64,000 nt of DNA from Lysinimonas soli (GCF_042655435.1 NZ_JBHSMG010000002.1:62001-126000), one strand, 5' to 3'. Counted from the stretch's first letter, positions 52,812-64,000 are shown. Numbers and translations are program-made. The notes: a model not told the origin generated them from the sequence alone.

Positions 52812-53738
52812 TCATCCCGGTGCGAGCAGCGCCGCGACGACCACCAGCACGACGATCGAGGCCGCGGTGGTGATCAGCACCGTGTCGCGCGCGAGCGTGA
52901 CCGCCGTGCCGTAACGCTGCGCGTAGTTGAAGACGTTCTGCGCCGTCGGCAGCGCGGCGAGGACGACGACGACGAACAGCTGGTGTCCGCGCAACTGCCA
53001 GACGAAGTGGCCGAGCAGCCAGGCGATCACGGGCATCGCGGCCAGCTTGAGGGTGCTCGCGAGCAGCACGTCACGGCGCCGGGTGCCCGCGGCGAGCACG
53101 CGGCTGCCGTGCAGCGACATCCCGAAGTTCAGCAGGATCACGGGCACCGCGGCCGCCCCCACGAGCTGCAGGGGGGCGAGCACCGGCGCGGGGAGTCTCA
53201 GCCCGGTGACCGCGACGATCACGCCGAGCAGCGATCCGATGATCAGCGGATTGCGCACCGGTTGCAGCAGGATCCGCCGCACCGAGAGGGTGCCGCTCGT
53301 CGTCACGTCGAGCACGGTCAGCGCGATCGGGGCGAGCACGATGAGCTGCAGCAGGATGACGGGCGCCGAACTCGAGGCGTCGCCGAGCACGTAGACCGAG
53401 ACCGGCAGCCCGATGTTGTTGGCGTTCACGTAGCCGGAGGCGAGTGCGCCGATCGTCGCCTCGGGGATGCTGCGGCGCCAGACCAGCAGCGCGATCACCA
53501 AGAACGCCACGATGTCGATCACGGCGGCGAGTGCCGAGATCGGCAGCAGGGCCGAGAACAGGTGCCGCACATCCGCTCCCGCCAGCACGGTGAACAGCAG
53601 CGCGGGCGAGAGCACGAAGAAGGCCAGCCGGCTGAGCACCCGGTCGGCGCTCGGCCCGAGCAGATCGATCCGTCCGATCAGATAGCCGACCGCGATGACG
53701 GCGACGATGATCGCGAACCCGATCAGCACGCCCACCAT
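52812..53738 (-). CDS. AEC-family (auxin efflux carrier-like) transporter
   Basis: 308 aa, about ten hydrophobic helices in two sets of five. The GYVNANNIGLPVSVYVLG segment and ALPTAQNVFNYAQRYG are the broken-helix motifs of AEC/bile-acid-symporter-fold carriers. It exports or imports an organic acid; substrate unknown. TAGCCT (53745-53750) ends 6 nt before the ATG. Confidence 0.88.
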   Translation of the reverse strand: MVGVLIGFAIIVAVIAVGYLIGRIDLLGPSADRVLSRLAFFVLSPALLFTVLAGADVRHLFSALLPISALAAVIDIVAFLVIALLVWRRSIPEATIGALASGYVNANNIGLPVSVYVLGDASSSAPVILLQLIVLAPIALTVLDVTTSGTLSVRRILLQPVRNPLIIGSLLGVIVAVTGLRLPAPVLAPLQLVGAAAVPVILLNFGMSLHGSRVLAAGTRRRDVLLASTLKLAAMPVIAWLLGHFVWQLRGHQLFVVVVLAALPTAQNVFNYAQRYGTAVTLARDTVLITTAASIVVLVVVAALLAPG

Positions 53739-53796
53739 GGGTCAAGGCTAGCCAGCGCGGTCGGGGTGCCCTGACCCGGTGGGCCCGGTGCCCCGG

Positions 53797-54501
53797 TCAG
53801 CGCAGCGCGCGGTAGTGCGTCCGCTGCTCGGGCGTGAGGTGTTCCGTCGCGTAGCTCAGCATCGTGCGCGGCATCGCGGCGGCGTGCGCATCGAGGAAGG
53901 CCAGGAGCGCGGCGCGGTCGACGCGGTCGCCGGCCTCGCGCAGCATCCAGCCGACCGCCTTCTGGATCAGGTCTTCGCGGTCGGCCAGAAGCCGCTCCGC
54001 CAGCTCGAACGTCGTCGAGGCGTCGCCGTGCTGGAGGAAGTCGAGCGTGGCGAGCACCGCGACCCGGCGTTCCCAGAGCGACGCGGATGCCGCGAGGGCG
54101 CGTAGCGGAGCCCGGTCCCGTCCGCGCCACCAGGCGCCGAGGATCGGGGCGGAGCTGACATCCACGAGGTCCCAGTTGTTGACCCTGCCGCGTGCGACCG
54201 CCGCCAGGTACCGGGCCACAACGGTCTCGGGCTCGCGGCGGGCGGCGGCGACCAGCAGAAGCAAGGCCGCCATCCGGTGCTCGTGCTCGGGATCGTCGAG
54301 CAGCGCGTCGATCTCGTCGAGGGCGATGCCCCGGAACGGCGCGACCGCGCGGCGGATCGTCGGCATCCGGATCCCGAGGAACACGTCGCCCTCGCCGTAC
54401 TCGCCTGGGCCCGTCTTGAAGTAGCGGCCGAGGTCGGCCGCGCGTGACGGGTCGGCGAGCTCGGCCAGGGCAGCACGCACGTCATCGGCCGTCTCGCCCA
54501 T
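53797..54501 (-). CDS. AlkD-like DNA alkylation repair protein
   Basis: 234 aa, HEAT-like repeats. It probably excises bulky or positively charged alkylated bases by the non-flipping AlkD mechanism. RVNNWDLVDVSSAPILG and DLIQKAVGWMLREAG match the AlkD lesion-site helices, including the Trp and Asp residues. TAGACT (54508-54513) ends 6 nt before the ATG. Confidence 0.85.
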   Translation of the reverse strand: MGETADDVRAALAELADPSRAADLGRYFKTGPGEYGEGDVFLGIRMPTIRRAVAPFRGIALDEIDALLDDPEHEHRMAALLLLVAAARREPETVVARYLAAVARGRVNNWDLVDVSSAPILGAWWRGRDRAPLRALAASASLWERRVAVLATLDFLQHGDASTTFELAERLLADREDLIQKAVGWMLREAGDRVDRAALLAFLDAHAAAMPRTMLSYATEHLTPEQRTHYRALR

Positions 54502-54612
54502 GCCAGGAGTCTAGAACCGTGCGTCGTCGCGACAGCCACGCAGCTTTCGTGCGCCATTCGGCATGCTTCCCTCCGGCCCGCTCCGTAGCCTTGATGAAGG
54601 AAAGGAGGCGCC

Positions 54613-56085
54613 ATGTCATCGCTCACGCCCGCTCGCACGACCCCCACCATCGTCGGAGAACCCGAGGTGGTCGAGGACGCCTCCACCGCCGAGTCGTCGG
54701 CCGCCTGGCTCGAGGTCAAGGCCGCCGCGATCCAGCTGCGCGAGTTGCAGGACCACGACGGCGCGATCCCGGATGCCGCCGACCACCCCCGCGCGGTCGA
54801 CCTCGTGGCTCGTCTGCTCGCCGGGGTCCGGGCCCTCGCCCCCGCCTTTCCGCACGATGCCGTCTACCTCTCGGCCCTGCGGATCGACTTCGAGCGCTGG
54901 GCGGCCGAGGGCTTCGGCATCCCCGACTTCTACGACTCGCTCGTCGCCTTCCGGCCCGAGCAGCACCGGGTGAACGGCCTGCGCCACCTCGTGGTGTTCC
55001 CGATGTACACGCAGAACGGCAGCACGGACCGGCTGGTCGAGGCCGTGCTGATCGAGGTGCTCTGGCCCGACTTCGTGGCCGAGCTCGAGGCCGATCCGTA
55101 CACGAACAAGCTGTTCGTGCCGATCCGCTTCGTCGACTTCACCCCCGGCTACGACACCAACTCGGCGGTGCTGTTCCCCGAGACGGTGGCGATGAGCGCG
55201 CGGCCGATCGGCGGCGTGGACGGCGATCGGCCGGCGGGCGCCGCAGCGGCGGCGCCCCAGCAGGCACAGCTCCCGACCTTCACGTGGGGGGCGATCTTCG
55301 CCGACCGCGAGGCGGCGCGGTTCCGCAGGGTGGTGCGCGCGGCGGCCGAAGTCACGAAGCTCGAGCTTCCGGATGACGCGGCACGACTGCTCGACGACCA
55401 GGCTCTGGCCGAGCAGACCTTCGTGATGTGGGATCTGATCCACGACCGCACCCACATGCGTGGCGATCTGCCGTTCGATCCGTTCATGATCAAACAGCGC
55501 ATGCCGTACTTCCTGTACTCGCTCGAGGAGCTGCGCTGCGACCTGACGGCGTTCCGCGAGAGCGTCCGTCTCACGCGCGACGAGGCGAGCGACCCGACGG
55601 CGCGCGAGCACGCGCGGCTCGTGCAGTACGCGATCCTGTTCGACCGCCTGTTCCGCTTCCCGCTCACGGGCAGCCGGGTGCGCAACTACGACGGTCTGGG
55701 CGGCCAGCTGCTGTTCGCCTGGCTGCATCAGCACCACGTGCTGCACTGGACCGACACCTCGCTCGCGATCGACTGGGCCGAAGTTCCGGATGTCGTGGTC
55801 GCCCTCTCCGACGAGATCAACGAGCTCTACTGGCGCAGCATCGATCGCCCGAAGACGGCGCATTGGCTCGCGGCCTACGAGCTGATCCGGGCGACGCTCG
55901 CGCCGCATCCGGCGTCCGTGTGGGCGCGCGGGCTCTCGGACGAGATCCTCGCCGGCCCTCCGAAGGGCATGACCGACGCCGTGCTCGACGACGAGTTCCC
56001 TCTCTCGATGTTCTACGAGGCTCTCGGCAAGAAGATGGGTGCCGTGATCGAGTCGACCAAGGGGATCACCGGGGCGCGCGGATGA
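54613..56085 (+). CDS. DUF6421 family protein
   Basis: 490 aa, soluble. No catalytic motif is recognised. Visible features are LVVFPMYTQNGSTDRLVEAV, FVPIRFVDFTPGYDTNSAVLFPE and a helical C-terminal half with FVMWDLIHDRTHMRGDLPFDPFMIKQ. A strong AAAGGAGG ribosome site is 5 nt before the ATG, and TAGCCT (54584-54589) is a plausible -10. It is followed by an SDR gene (ATGA overlap) and an aldolase-like gene, a neighbourhood I recall as recurrent in actinobacteria, so the three probably share an unknown pathway. Confidence 0.78.
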   Translation: MSSLTPARTTPTIVGEPEVVEDASTAESSAAWLEVKAAAIQLRELQDHDGAIPDAADHPRAVDLVARLLAGVRALAPAFPHDAVYLSALRIDFERWAAEGFGIPDFYDSLVAFRPEQHRVNGLRHLVVFPMYTQNGSTDRLVEAVLIEVLWPDFVAELEADPYTNKLFVPIRFVDFTPGYDTNSAVLFPETVAMSARPIGGVDGDRPAGAAAAAPQQAQLPTFTWGAIFADREAARFRRVVRAAAEVTKLELPDDAARLLDDQALAEQTFVMWDLIHDRTHMRGDLPFDPFMIKQRMPYFLYSLEELRCDLTAFRESVRLTRDEASDPTAREHARLVQYAILFDRLFRFPLTGSRVRNYDGLGGQLLFAWLHQHHVLHWTDTSLAIDWAEVPDVVVALSDEINELYWRSIDRPKTAHWLAAYELIRATLAPHPASVWARGLSDEILAGPPKGMTDAVLDDEFPLSMFYEALGKKMGAVIESTKGITGARG

Positions 56086-56717
56086 CCCGGGTCGTCGTCA
56101 TCACCGGAGCGACGGGAGCGACGGGGCGGGCCGCGGCCGCAGCCCTGAGCGCGCGCGGCGACACGGTCGTGGCCGTCGGGACCGACGCGGCGCGGCTCGC
56201 CACCGTGGATGCCGCCGATCGCCGGGTCGCCGACCTCACCGACCGCGCGGCGTGCGATCGTCTCGCGGCCGAGGTGCTCGCCGCCCACGGCCGCGTCGAC
56301 GGCCTGCTGCACCTGGTGGGCGGCTGGCGCGCGGGCTCGGATCCCGCCGATGCCGAGTGGCTCACGGCGCGGCTCGTCACGACTCTGATGAACGTCAGCG
56401 ACGCCTTCGAGCCCTCGTTGCTGGCAGCCCCGGCCGGGCGGCTGGCGATCGTGAGTTCGACGGTCGTCCACCGCGATGCACCCCCGACCTCCGCCTATGC
56501 GGCCGCCAAGCTCGCCGCCGAGGACTGGATGGCTCATCTGACCACCCGCTGGGCCGGGACCGACGCCGCCGCCGTCACCTTCGTGGTGCGCTCGATCGAG
56601 GAGGGCGCCCCCGCTGCCCCGGCCGGCGGCACCTCGGTGGCCACGCTCGCGGCGGCCCTGATCGGCCTCTGGGATCGCTCCGCGAACGAACTCGCCGGCG
56701 CACGTCTCCGCATCTAG
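56082..56717 (+). CDS. Short-chain dehydrogenase/reductase of the DUF6421 operon
   Basis: 211 aa. Nucleotide motif TGATGATGRAAA is at about 9-20; LLHLVGG replaces the usual NNAG, and SSTVV with YAAAKLA gives the Ser-Tyr-Lys triad. It is coupled to the upstream DUF6421 gene by ATGA. The substrate is unknown; shorter than typical SDRs (about 250 aa), mainly at the C-terminus. Confidence 0.85.
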   Translation: MTRVVVITGATGATGRAAAAALSARGDTVVAVGTDAARLATVDAADRRVADLTDRAACDRLAAEVLAAHGRVDGLLHLVGGWRAGSDPADAEWLTARLVTTLMNVSDAFEPSLLAAPAGRLAIVSSTVVHRDAPPTSAYAAAKLAAEDWMAHLTTRWAGTDAAAVTFVVRSIEEGAPAAPAGGTSVATLAAALIGLWDRSANELAGARLRI

Positions 56718-56807
56718 CTGTCACGCCGTACCGGGTTGCGCGAAGGCATCGGTGGGCGCTCGGGCGCGGCGAGCCCGCACCCGTTGCGGCCGCCGACAGC
56801 AGGAGCG

Positions 56808-56843
56808 CACCCGCACCCACACCCGCGCCCGCGCCCGCACCCG
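56808..56843. repeat. Tandem hexanucleotide repeat, 6 units of CRCCCR
   Basis: Six consecutive 6-bp units (CACCCG, CACCCA, CACCCG, CGCCCG, CGCCCG, CACCCG) lie in the 151-bp gap between the SDR and aldolase genes. Outside any supported reading frame. Confidence 0.75.
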
Positions 56844-56868
56844 ACCGCATCCGCGCGAGAATGAACCA

Positions 56869-57939
56869 GTGACCTCACTCCACGATCAGTCCTCCCGCGG
56901 TTTCGCCTCCGACAACTACGCCGGCGTGCACCCCGAGGTTCTCGCCGCGATCGCGACCGCGAACGGAGGCCACCAGATCTCCTACGGCGAGGACGTCTAC
57001 ACCGAACGTGTGCGCGAACTCATGCGCGAGCAGTTCGGCGAGCGCGCCGAGGTCTTCCCCGTCTTCAACGGCACGGGCGCGAACGTCGTCGCGCTCACCT
57101 CGCTGCTGCCGCGCTGGGGCGCCGTCGTCGCGACCAGCACCGCGCACATCCACACCGACGAGGGCGGCGCTCCCGAGAAGATGACCGGGCTCAAGCTCTA
57201 CACGGTGCGCACCCCCGACGGAAAGCTCACCCCCGAGCTCATCGCCACCGAGGCCTGGGGCTGGGGCGACGAGCACCGCGCCCAGCCGCTCGCGGTGAGC
57301 ATCACCCAGACCACCGAGCTCGGCACCCTCTACACACCGGCCGAGGTGCGCGCGATCGCCGACTGGGCGCACGAGCACGGCATGGCCCTGCACATGGATG
57401 GCGCCCGCATCTGGAACGCGGCCGCCGCGCTGGGCGTGCCGTTCCGCGAGTTCACGACGGATGCCGGGGTCGACATCCTGAGCTTCGGCGGCACCAAGAA
57501 CGGCCTGCTCGGCGCCGAGGCCATCGTCGTTCTCGACCCGGACCGCGTCGACGGCCTGATCTTCCTGCGCAAGACGAGCATGCAGCTGGCGAGCAAGATG
57601 CGCTTCATGAGCGCCCAGCTGCTCGCCCTCTTCGACGAGGGCCTCGGCCTGCGGTCGGCCGCGCAGGCCAATGCCATGGCGATTCGGTTGAGGTCGTCGC
57701 TCGAGGCGGGGATCTCCGACGGCTCGATCTCGGGCCTCGCGTTCAGCCAGGCGACGCAGGCCAACGCCGTGTTCGCGGTGCTCGACAACGGGGCCGCCGA
57801 CCGCATCCGCGAGCGCGTGCGCTTCTACGATTGGGACCGCGCGGCCGGCCAGGTGCGCTGGATGTGCGCCTTCGACACCACCGAGGCCGACGTCGATCGC
57901 TTCGTCGCCGTCATCCGCGAGGAGCTGGCGCGCGCCTAG
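56869..57939 (+). CDS. Threonine aldolase-family PLP enzyme
   Basis: 356 aa, fold-type-I PLP enzyme. FASDNYAGVHPEVLAAI is the family N-terminus, HMDGARIWNAAAALGV holds the PLP-binding Asp, and SFGGTKNGLLGAEAIVV the Schiff-base Lys. It cleaves L-threonine/allo-threonine or related beta-hydroxy amino acids to glycine and an aldehyde. GTG 56869 is supported by GAGAAT (56857-56862) 6 nt upstream. Third member of the DUF6421 group. Confidence 0.88.
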   Translation: MTSLHDQSSRGFASDNYAGVHPEVLAAIATANGGHQISYGEDVYTERVRELMREQFGERAEVFPVFNGTGANVVALTSLLPRWGAVVATSTAHIHTDEGGAPEKMTGLKLYTVRTPDGKLTPELIATEAWGWGDEHRAQPLAVSITQTTELGTLYTPAEVRAIADWAHEHGMALHMDGARIWNAAAALGVPFREFTTDAGVDILSFGGTKNGLLGAEAIVVLDPDRVDGLIFLRKTSMQLASKMRFMSAQLLALFDEGLGLRSAAQANAMAIRLRSSLEAGISDGSISGLAFSQATQANAVFAVLDNGAADRIRERVRFYDWDRAAGQVRWMCAFDTTEADVDRFVAVIREELARA

Positions 57940-57948
57940 GCTGACCCT

Positions 57949-59646
57949 GTGACCGAAGCCGCAGCACCCCGCCCCTGGGTCAAGTCCTACGCCGAAGGCG
58001 TGCCCGACGACATCGAGGTGCCGACCGGGTCGCTCGCCGACCTCATCCAGTCGTCGGTCACCGAGTTCGGCGACCACGTCGCCCTCGAGTTCTTCGGACG
58101 CGAGACGAGCTACGCCGAGCTCGGCGAACAGATCGATCGCGCCGCGGAGGGCCTGCGCCGGCTGGGCGTGCGCAAGGGGGATCCGATCGCGCTCGTGCTG
58201 CCCAACTGCCCCCAGCACGTCGTCGCGTTCTACGCGGTCCTGCGGCTCGGCGCGATCGTCATCGAGCACAACCCGCTCTACACCCCGCGCGAGCTGCGCC
58301 ACCAGTTCGAAGACCACGGAGCGCGGGTCGTGATCGCCTGGGACAAGGTCGTCGCCACGCTGCAGGGCTTCCCCGACGACCTGGCGCTCGAGCACGTCAT
58401 CTCGGTCGACATGACCCGGGCGATGCCGTTCCGGCTGCGCGCGGCGCTGCGCCTGCCGCTGGCCCGAGCCCGCGCGAGTCGCGCCGAGCTGACCGCGGAT
58501 GTCCACGCCACGATCCCGTGGGAGCAGCTGCTGGCCGACACCAGGATCAAGCCTTCGGTGGGCGGCCCGTCCGTCTCGGATGTCGCCCTCATCCAGTACA
58601 CCAGCGGCACGACCGGCTACCCCAAGGGCGCCACCCTGACCCACCTCAATCTCGGGGTCAACGCCGCACAGGCCCGCGCCTGGGTGCCCGAGATCGAGCG
58701 CGGAACCGCCAGCGTGCACGCCGTGCTCCCGCTCTTCCACGCCTACGGACTCACGCTCTGCCTCACCTTTGCGATAAGCATGGGGGCGCGGCTCGTGCTC
58801 TTCCCGCGCTTCTCTCCCGAACTCGTGCTGCCGGTCATCAAGAAGCGCCCGCCGACCTTCCTGCCGGCCGTGCCGCCGATCTACGAACGGCTCACCAAGG
58901 CGGCCGAGGATGCCGGCGTCTCGCTCGACGGCATCCGGATCGCCATCAGCGGCGCGATGCCCCTCTCGTCGTCGGTCGTCGAACCGTGGGAGGCCCTGAC
59001 GCACGGCTACCTCGTCGAGGGCTACGGGCTCAGCGAGACCTCGCCCGTGCTCATGGCGAACCCCGTGGCACCGAACCGCCGGCCCGGAACCGTCGGCCTG
59101 CCCCTGCCCGGAACCGACGTGCGCCTCGCCGACCCCGACGATCCGTCGAAGGATGTCGCGCCCGGCGAACGCGGCGAACTGCTGGTCAAGGGCCCCCAGG
59201 TGTTCAGCGGCTACTGGAAGAAGCCGGATGCCACGGCCGAGGCCTTCGCGGACGGCTGGTTCCGCACCGGCGACATCGCCACGATCGACGCGGACGGCTT
59301 CGTCACGATCGTCGACCGGATGAAGGAGCTCATCATCACCGGTGGCTTCAACGTCTCGCCGAGCGAGGTCGAGGCGGTGCTGCGCGGCTTCCCCGGGGTC
59401 GACGACGTCGCCGTGGTCGGACTTCCGGATGAGCGCGACGGCGAGCACGTCGTCGCGGCCGTGCTCGCCGTTCCGGGATCGACCGTCGACGGCGAAGCCC
59501 TGCGCGCCTTCGCCCGCGAGACCCTCACGCCCTACAAGGTGCCCAAGCGCGTGGTCATGGTCGACGAGCTGCCCAAGTCGCTCATCGGCAAGGTCCTGCG
59601 CAAGAAGGTCAAGGAGTCGCTGCTCGCCGGCGACGCGTCGGCGTAG
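57949..59646 (+). CDS. Long-chain acyl-CoA ligase (AMP-forming)
   Basis: 565 aa. ATP loop YTSGTTGYPKG (217-227), VEGYGLSETSP (A5 core), GWFRTGDIA (A7) and the C-terminal catalytic-Lys segment LPKSLIGKVLRKK are all intact. FadD-like: activates fatty acids for degradation or lipid synthesis. The -10 TAGGCT (57937-57942) overlaps the stop codon of the aldolase gene and ends 6 nt before the GTG. Confidence 0.92.
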   Translation: MTEAAAPRPWVKSYAEGVPDDIEVPTGSLADLIQSSVTEFGDHVALEFFGRETSYAELGEQIDRAAEGLRRLGVRKGDPIALVLPNCPQHVVAFYAVLRLGAIVIEHNPLYTPRELRHQFEDHGARVVIAWDKVVATLQGFPDDLALEHVISVDMTRAMPFRLRAALRLPLARARASRAELTADVHATIPWEQLLADTRIKPSVGGPSVSDVALIQYTSGTTGYPKGATLTHLNLGVNAAQARAWVPEIERGTASVHAVLPLFHAYGLTLCLTFAISMGARLVLFPRFSPELVLPVIKKRPPTFLPAVPPIYERLTKAAEDAGVSLDGIRIAISGAMPLSSSVVEPWEALTHGYLVEGYGLSETSPVLMANPVAPNRRPGTVGLPLPGTDVRLADPDDPSKDVAPGERGELLVKGPQVFSGYWKKPDATAEAFADGWFRTGDIATIDADGFVTIVDRMKELIITGGFNVSPSEVEAVLRGFPGVDDVAVVGLPDERDGEHVVAAVLAVPGSTVDGEALRAFARETLTPYKVPKRVVMVDELPKSLIGKVLRKKVKESLLAGDASA

Positions 59647-59679
59647 CCCCCGCCGCCCCGCCCAGCCCCGGCCCGCGGG

Positions 59680-61842
<2,163 letters not shown>

Positions 61843-61874
61843 GGCTTCTCCGTCAGAGATGTGGTTTCAGGATG

Positions 61875-62300
61875 TCAGCCTCGCGGCCCGAACGGCCGCC
61901 AGACCACGACTTGGTTGGCTTTCTTGGCGCGCTCCCCGGCGCGCAACGAGACGACGTCCCCCTCGGCCCCGGCCGCGAACACGCGGCGCCCTGGCCGGTT
62001 GAGCAGCTCGTCGGCGAGCGCCGCCTCGAGCTCACGCACCCGGGCCGCGAGCTCCGACACCTGGTCCTCGAGCTCGAGGATGCGCCGGATGCCCTCGAGA
62101 TTGAGCCCCTCCGCGCTCAGTCGCGCGATCTCCCGCAGCTGCACGACGTCGCGCATCGTGTAGCGCCGCGACTGCCCGGCCGTGCGCCGAGGGCTCACGA
62201 ACCCCAGCCGGTCGTACTGCCGCAGGGTCTGCGGGTGCATTCCGCTCAGCTCGGCGGCGATCGCGATCGCGAACAGCGGGCTGTTCTCGTCGACGTCCAT
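61875..62300 (-). CDS. hspR: Heat-shock repressor HspR
   Basis: 141 aa MerR-type repressor of the dnaK operon and clpB. The HTH is FAIAIAAELSGMHPQTLRQY with the wing FVSPRRTAGQSRRYTMRDV, then a coiled coil (LEDQVSELAARVRELEAAL). Its ATG shares the A of the dnaJ stop (TGATG), so it is coupled to dnaJ. It normally binds inverted HAIR elements upstream of dnaK, which would lie outside this window. Confidence 0.93.
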   Translation of the reverse strand: MDVDENSPLFAIAIAAELSGMHPQTLRQYDRLGFVSPRRTAGQSRRYTMRDVVQLREIARLSAEGLNLEGIRRILELEDQVSELAARVRELEAALADELLNRPGRRVFAAGAEGDVVSLRAGERAKKANQVVVWRPFGPRG

Positions 62301-63289
62301 CAGCCGCGCCCCCCGCGGGCCAGCAGCTCCTCACGAGGGTTCTCCTCGGGCATCGCCGCGGTGAACGCCTCGAGCGCCTCCTTCGCCGCCGGAGTCAGGT
62401 GACTCGGCACCGCGACCACGACGCTCGCGAGCAGATCGCCCGTTCCCTTCGGGGTCGTGACGCCGCGCCCCTTGACGCGCAGCACGCGTCCGCTCGGCGT
62501 GCCGGCGGCGACTCGCAGCTTGACGGGACCGCCGTCGAGCGTCGGCACCTCGATCGTCGCGCCCAGGGCGGCCTCGGCGAAGGTCACGGGGACCTCGACC
62601 CTCAGGTTGAGTCCGTCGCGCTCGAAGATCGGATGCTTGCGCACCGTGACCGTCAGCACCAGATCGCCAGCCGGGCCGCCATCCGGGCTGGGTTGCCCCT
62701 TGCCCTTCAGCCGGATCTTCTGGCCGTCGGCCACGCCCGCCGGGATCTTCACCTTGGTCTCGTGACCGTTCTGCATCTGCAGCGATACGGTCTCACCACG
62801 GATCGCCGTGAGGAAGTCGAGCGTCGTGTTCGCCGTCAGGTCGCCGCCCTTGCTCGGCCCGCCGAAGCCCTGGTAGCCGCCGCTCGCGGTGCCGAAACCG
62901 CCGCCCCGGCCGCCGAACATGCCGCCGAGCAGGTCTTCGAAGCCGGCGGTGCCGTAGCCCTGCCGAGCGCCGCGACCCTGGTTGAAGAGCCCGCCGAAGA
63001 CGTCCTCGAAGCCGCCGCCCGGGCCGCCGGCACCCGAGGTGAAGCGCGCGCCGCTGCCCATCGCACGCACCTGGTCGTACTCCGAGCGCAGCTCCTTGTC
63101 GGAGAGCACCGAGTAGGCCTCGCTGATCTCCTTGAAGCGCGCCTCGGCCTTCGCGTCGCCCGCGTTCGAGTCCGGGTGGAACTGCCGCGCGAGCTTGCGA
63201 TAGGTCTTCTTGAGGTCGGCGTCCGACACGTCCTTCTTCACGCCGAGCACGGCGTAGAAGTCCTTGTCGAACCAGTCCTGGCTGGCCAT
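62300..63289 (-). CDS. dnaJ: DnaJ co-chaperone without zinc-finger domain
   Basis: 329 aa. J domain at about 8-75 with the HPD triad (FHPDSNAGD), then a Gly/Phe-rich linker (about 80-150) and two C-terminal beta domains with a dimerisation end. The CxxCxGxG zinc finger of classical DnaJ is missing, making it CbpA/DnaJ1-like, as common for the actinobacterial dnaK-grpE-dnaJ-hspR cluster. It stimulates DnaK ATPase and delivers substrates. Confidence 0.93.
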   Translation of the reverse strand: MASQDWFDKDFYAVLGVKKDVSDADLKKTYRKLARQFHPDSNAGDAKAEARFKEISEAYSVLSDKELRSEYDQVRAMGSGARFTSGAGGPGGGFEDVFGGLFNQGRGARQGYGTAGFEDLLGGMFGGRGGGFGTASGGYQGFGGPSKGGDLTANTTLDFLTAIRGETVSLQMQNGHETKVKIPAGVADGQKIRLKGKGQPSPDGGPAGDLVLTVTVRKHPIFERDGLNLRVEVPVTFAEAALGATIEVPTLDGGPVKLRVAAGTPSGRVLRVKGRGVTTPKGTGDLLASVVVAVPSHLTPAAKEALEAFTAAMPEENPREELLARGGRG

Positions 63290-63383
63290 ACCTCTGCCTT
63301 TCTGCCGCGCCGCCGCTACTGCGGCGCTGGGCGCGAGACGGGCATGAGCGTCGTCACGCCCGCCTCGCTGTCGCGTCGCATCG

Positions 63384-64000
63384 TCATTCGGGAACGGAAA
63401 CGGCGACCTTGGCCGCGCGGATGAGACGCTCGCCGAGCGCGTAACCCGGCTCGATCACATCCGCGACGGTGTTCACCGTCACGCCCGCCGTCGGCAGCTG
63501 GACGATCGCCTCGTGCACCTTCGGGTCGAAGGTCTCGCCCGTCTCGCCGACGCGGCGCAGACCGTAGCGCTCGAAGCCCGCGCGGAGCTTCTGCGAGACG
63601 ATCGCGAGCGGGCTGCCCTCGACCAGGTCGCCGTGCCCCTCGGCGCGATCGAGGTCGTCGATCGCGGGAAGAAGCGTGCGGATCACCTCGGCGATGACGG
63701 CCTCGCGGTTCGCCGCGCGGTCGCGCTCGACGCGGGTGCGGAAGTTCTTCAACTCCGCCTCCGCGCGAGCGGCGCGCTCACGGTACTCCCCGACCAGGTC
63801 GCGCTCCGCCTCGGCCAGCAGCGCCACGTCCTCGTCGCTGAGCTCCACATCCGGGCCCTCGGCCTGGATGAGCTCATCGTCGGGCACGAGCGCCTCGGCT
63901 TCCGCCTCGGCTCGCGGCTCGCCCGTCTTCGGATCGATCTTCCGCTTGTCGCGGACGACCGGCTCCTCGGGCTCCTCGGGGCCCTTCTTGTCGTGCTCGT
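63384..64000 (-). CDS. grpE: Nucleotide exchange factor GrpE (5' end beyond window)
   Basis: Partial: at least 204 residues, with the frame open to the window edge and the start missing. The visible N-terminus is acidic/Lys-rich (EHDKKGPEEPEEP, then VVRDKRKIDPKTGEP). A long coiled coil follows (YRERAARAEAELKNFRTRV), and the beta domain contains ETFDPKVHEAI and VADVIEPGYALGERLIRAA. It releases ADP from DnaK. A GTG inside (63887) is in frame but the conserved acidic leader before it shows the true start is further upstream. Confidence 0.93.
   Translation of the reverse strand, partial: EHDKKGPEEPEEPVVRDKRKIDPKTGEPRAEAEAEALVPDDELIQAEGPDVELSDEDVALLAEAERDLVGEYRERAARAEAELKNFRTRVERDRAANREAVIAEVIRTLLPAIDDLDRAEGHGDLVEGSPLAIVSQKLRAGFERYGLRRVGETGETFDPKVHEAIVQLPTAGVTVNTVADVIEPGYALGERLIRAAKVAVSVPE

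Overview
The window is a dense, GC-rich bacterial chromosome segment with about 59 protein genes and almost no intergenic space. Gene content and order point to an actinobacterium, most likely the family Microbacteriaceae; the genus cannot be fixed. The clues are DUF3073 next to purM, a short membrane protein plus a sterol-carrier-like gene after purF, DnaJ-HspR-ClpB organisation, Septum_form and DUF6421 proteins, frequent GTG starts, and ATGA/GTGA gene overlaps. No rRNA, tRNA, CRISPR array, transposase or phage gene was recognised.

Layout. 1-10.1 kb (minus strand): acyl-CoA dehydrogenase/oxidase, RecQ, a possible C-rich structured RNA, a DEAD-box RNA helicase with a long Arg/Asp repeat tail, and an RND-type efflux permease. 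10.1-19.6 kb: a divergent MocR regulator/YczE membrane-protein pair with a 41-aa follower, a MerR-TipAS regulator, a DUF4097-PadR operon behind G-rich repeats and twin palindromic operators, an APC permease, an AAA ATPase and a flavin monooxygenase. 19.8-43.4 kb: purine synthesis genes purM, purF, purD, purC, purS, purQ, purL and purA, interleaved with small accessory genes, a MarR/VOC pair, a GH18 lipoprotein, a P-type ATPase and chorismate mutase. 43.5-53.7 kb: a TetR/degenerate-ABC/YhgE operon, a TrmH methyltransferase, a solitary DNA methyltransferase, a nucleotidyltransferase, a HAD phosphatase, a septum-formation protein, pyrE, exonuclease III and an AEC carrier. 53.8-64 kb: AlkD-like repair protein, the DUF6421-SDR-aldolase group, an acyl-CoA ligase, and the heat-shock operon grpE-dnaJ-hspR-clpB, with grpE cut by the window edge.

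Regulatory picture. More than twenty genes have a TANNNT-like -10 hexamer ending 6-7 nt before the start codon, so leaderless transcription looks like the default. The clearest case is a symmetric promoter between purM and its divergent neighbour, where one 9-bp inverted repeat carries both -10 elements.

Most unusual locus. purQ and purL are separated by a DUF559 (nuclease-like) gene flanked by two nearly identical ~50-bp hairpin palindromes. The downstream copy encodes the C-terminus of that protein. The upstream copy encodes the same peptide plus stop with no gene in front of it. This looks like a small mobile or duplicated cassette inside the purine operon.
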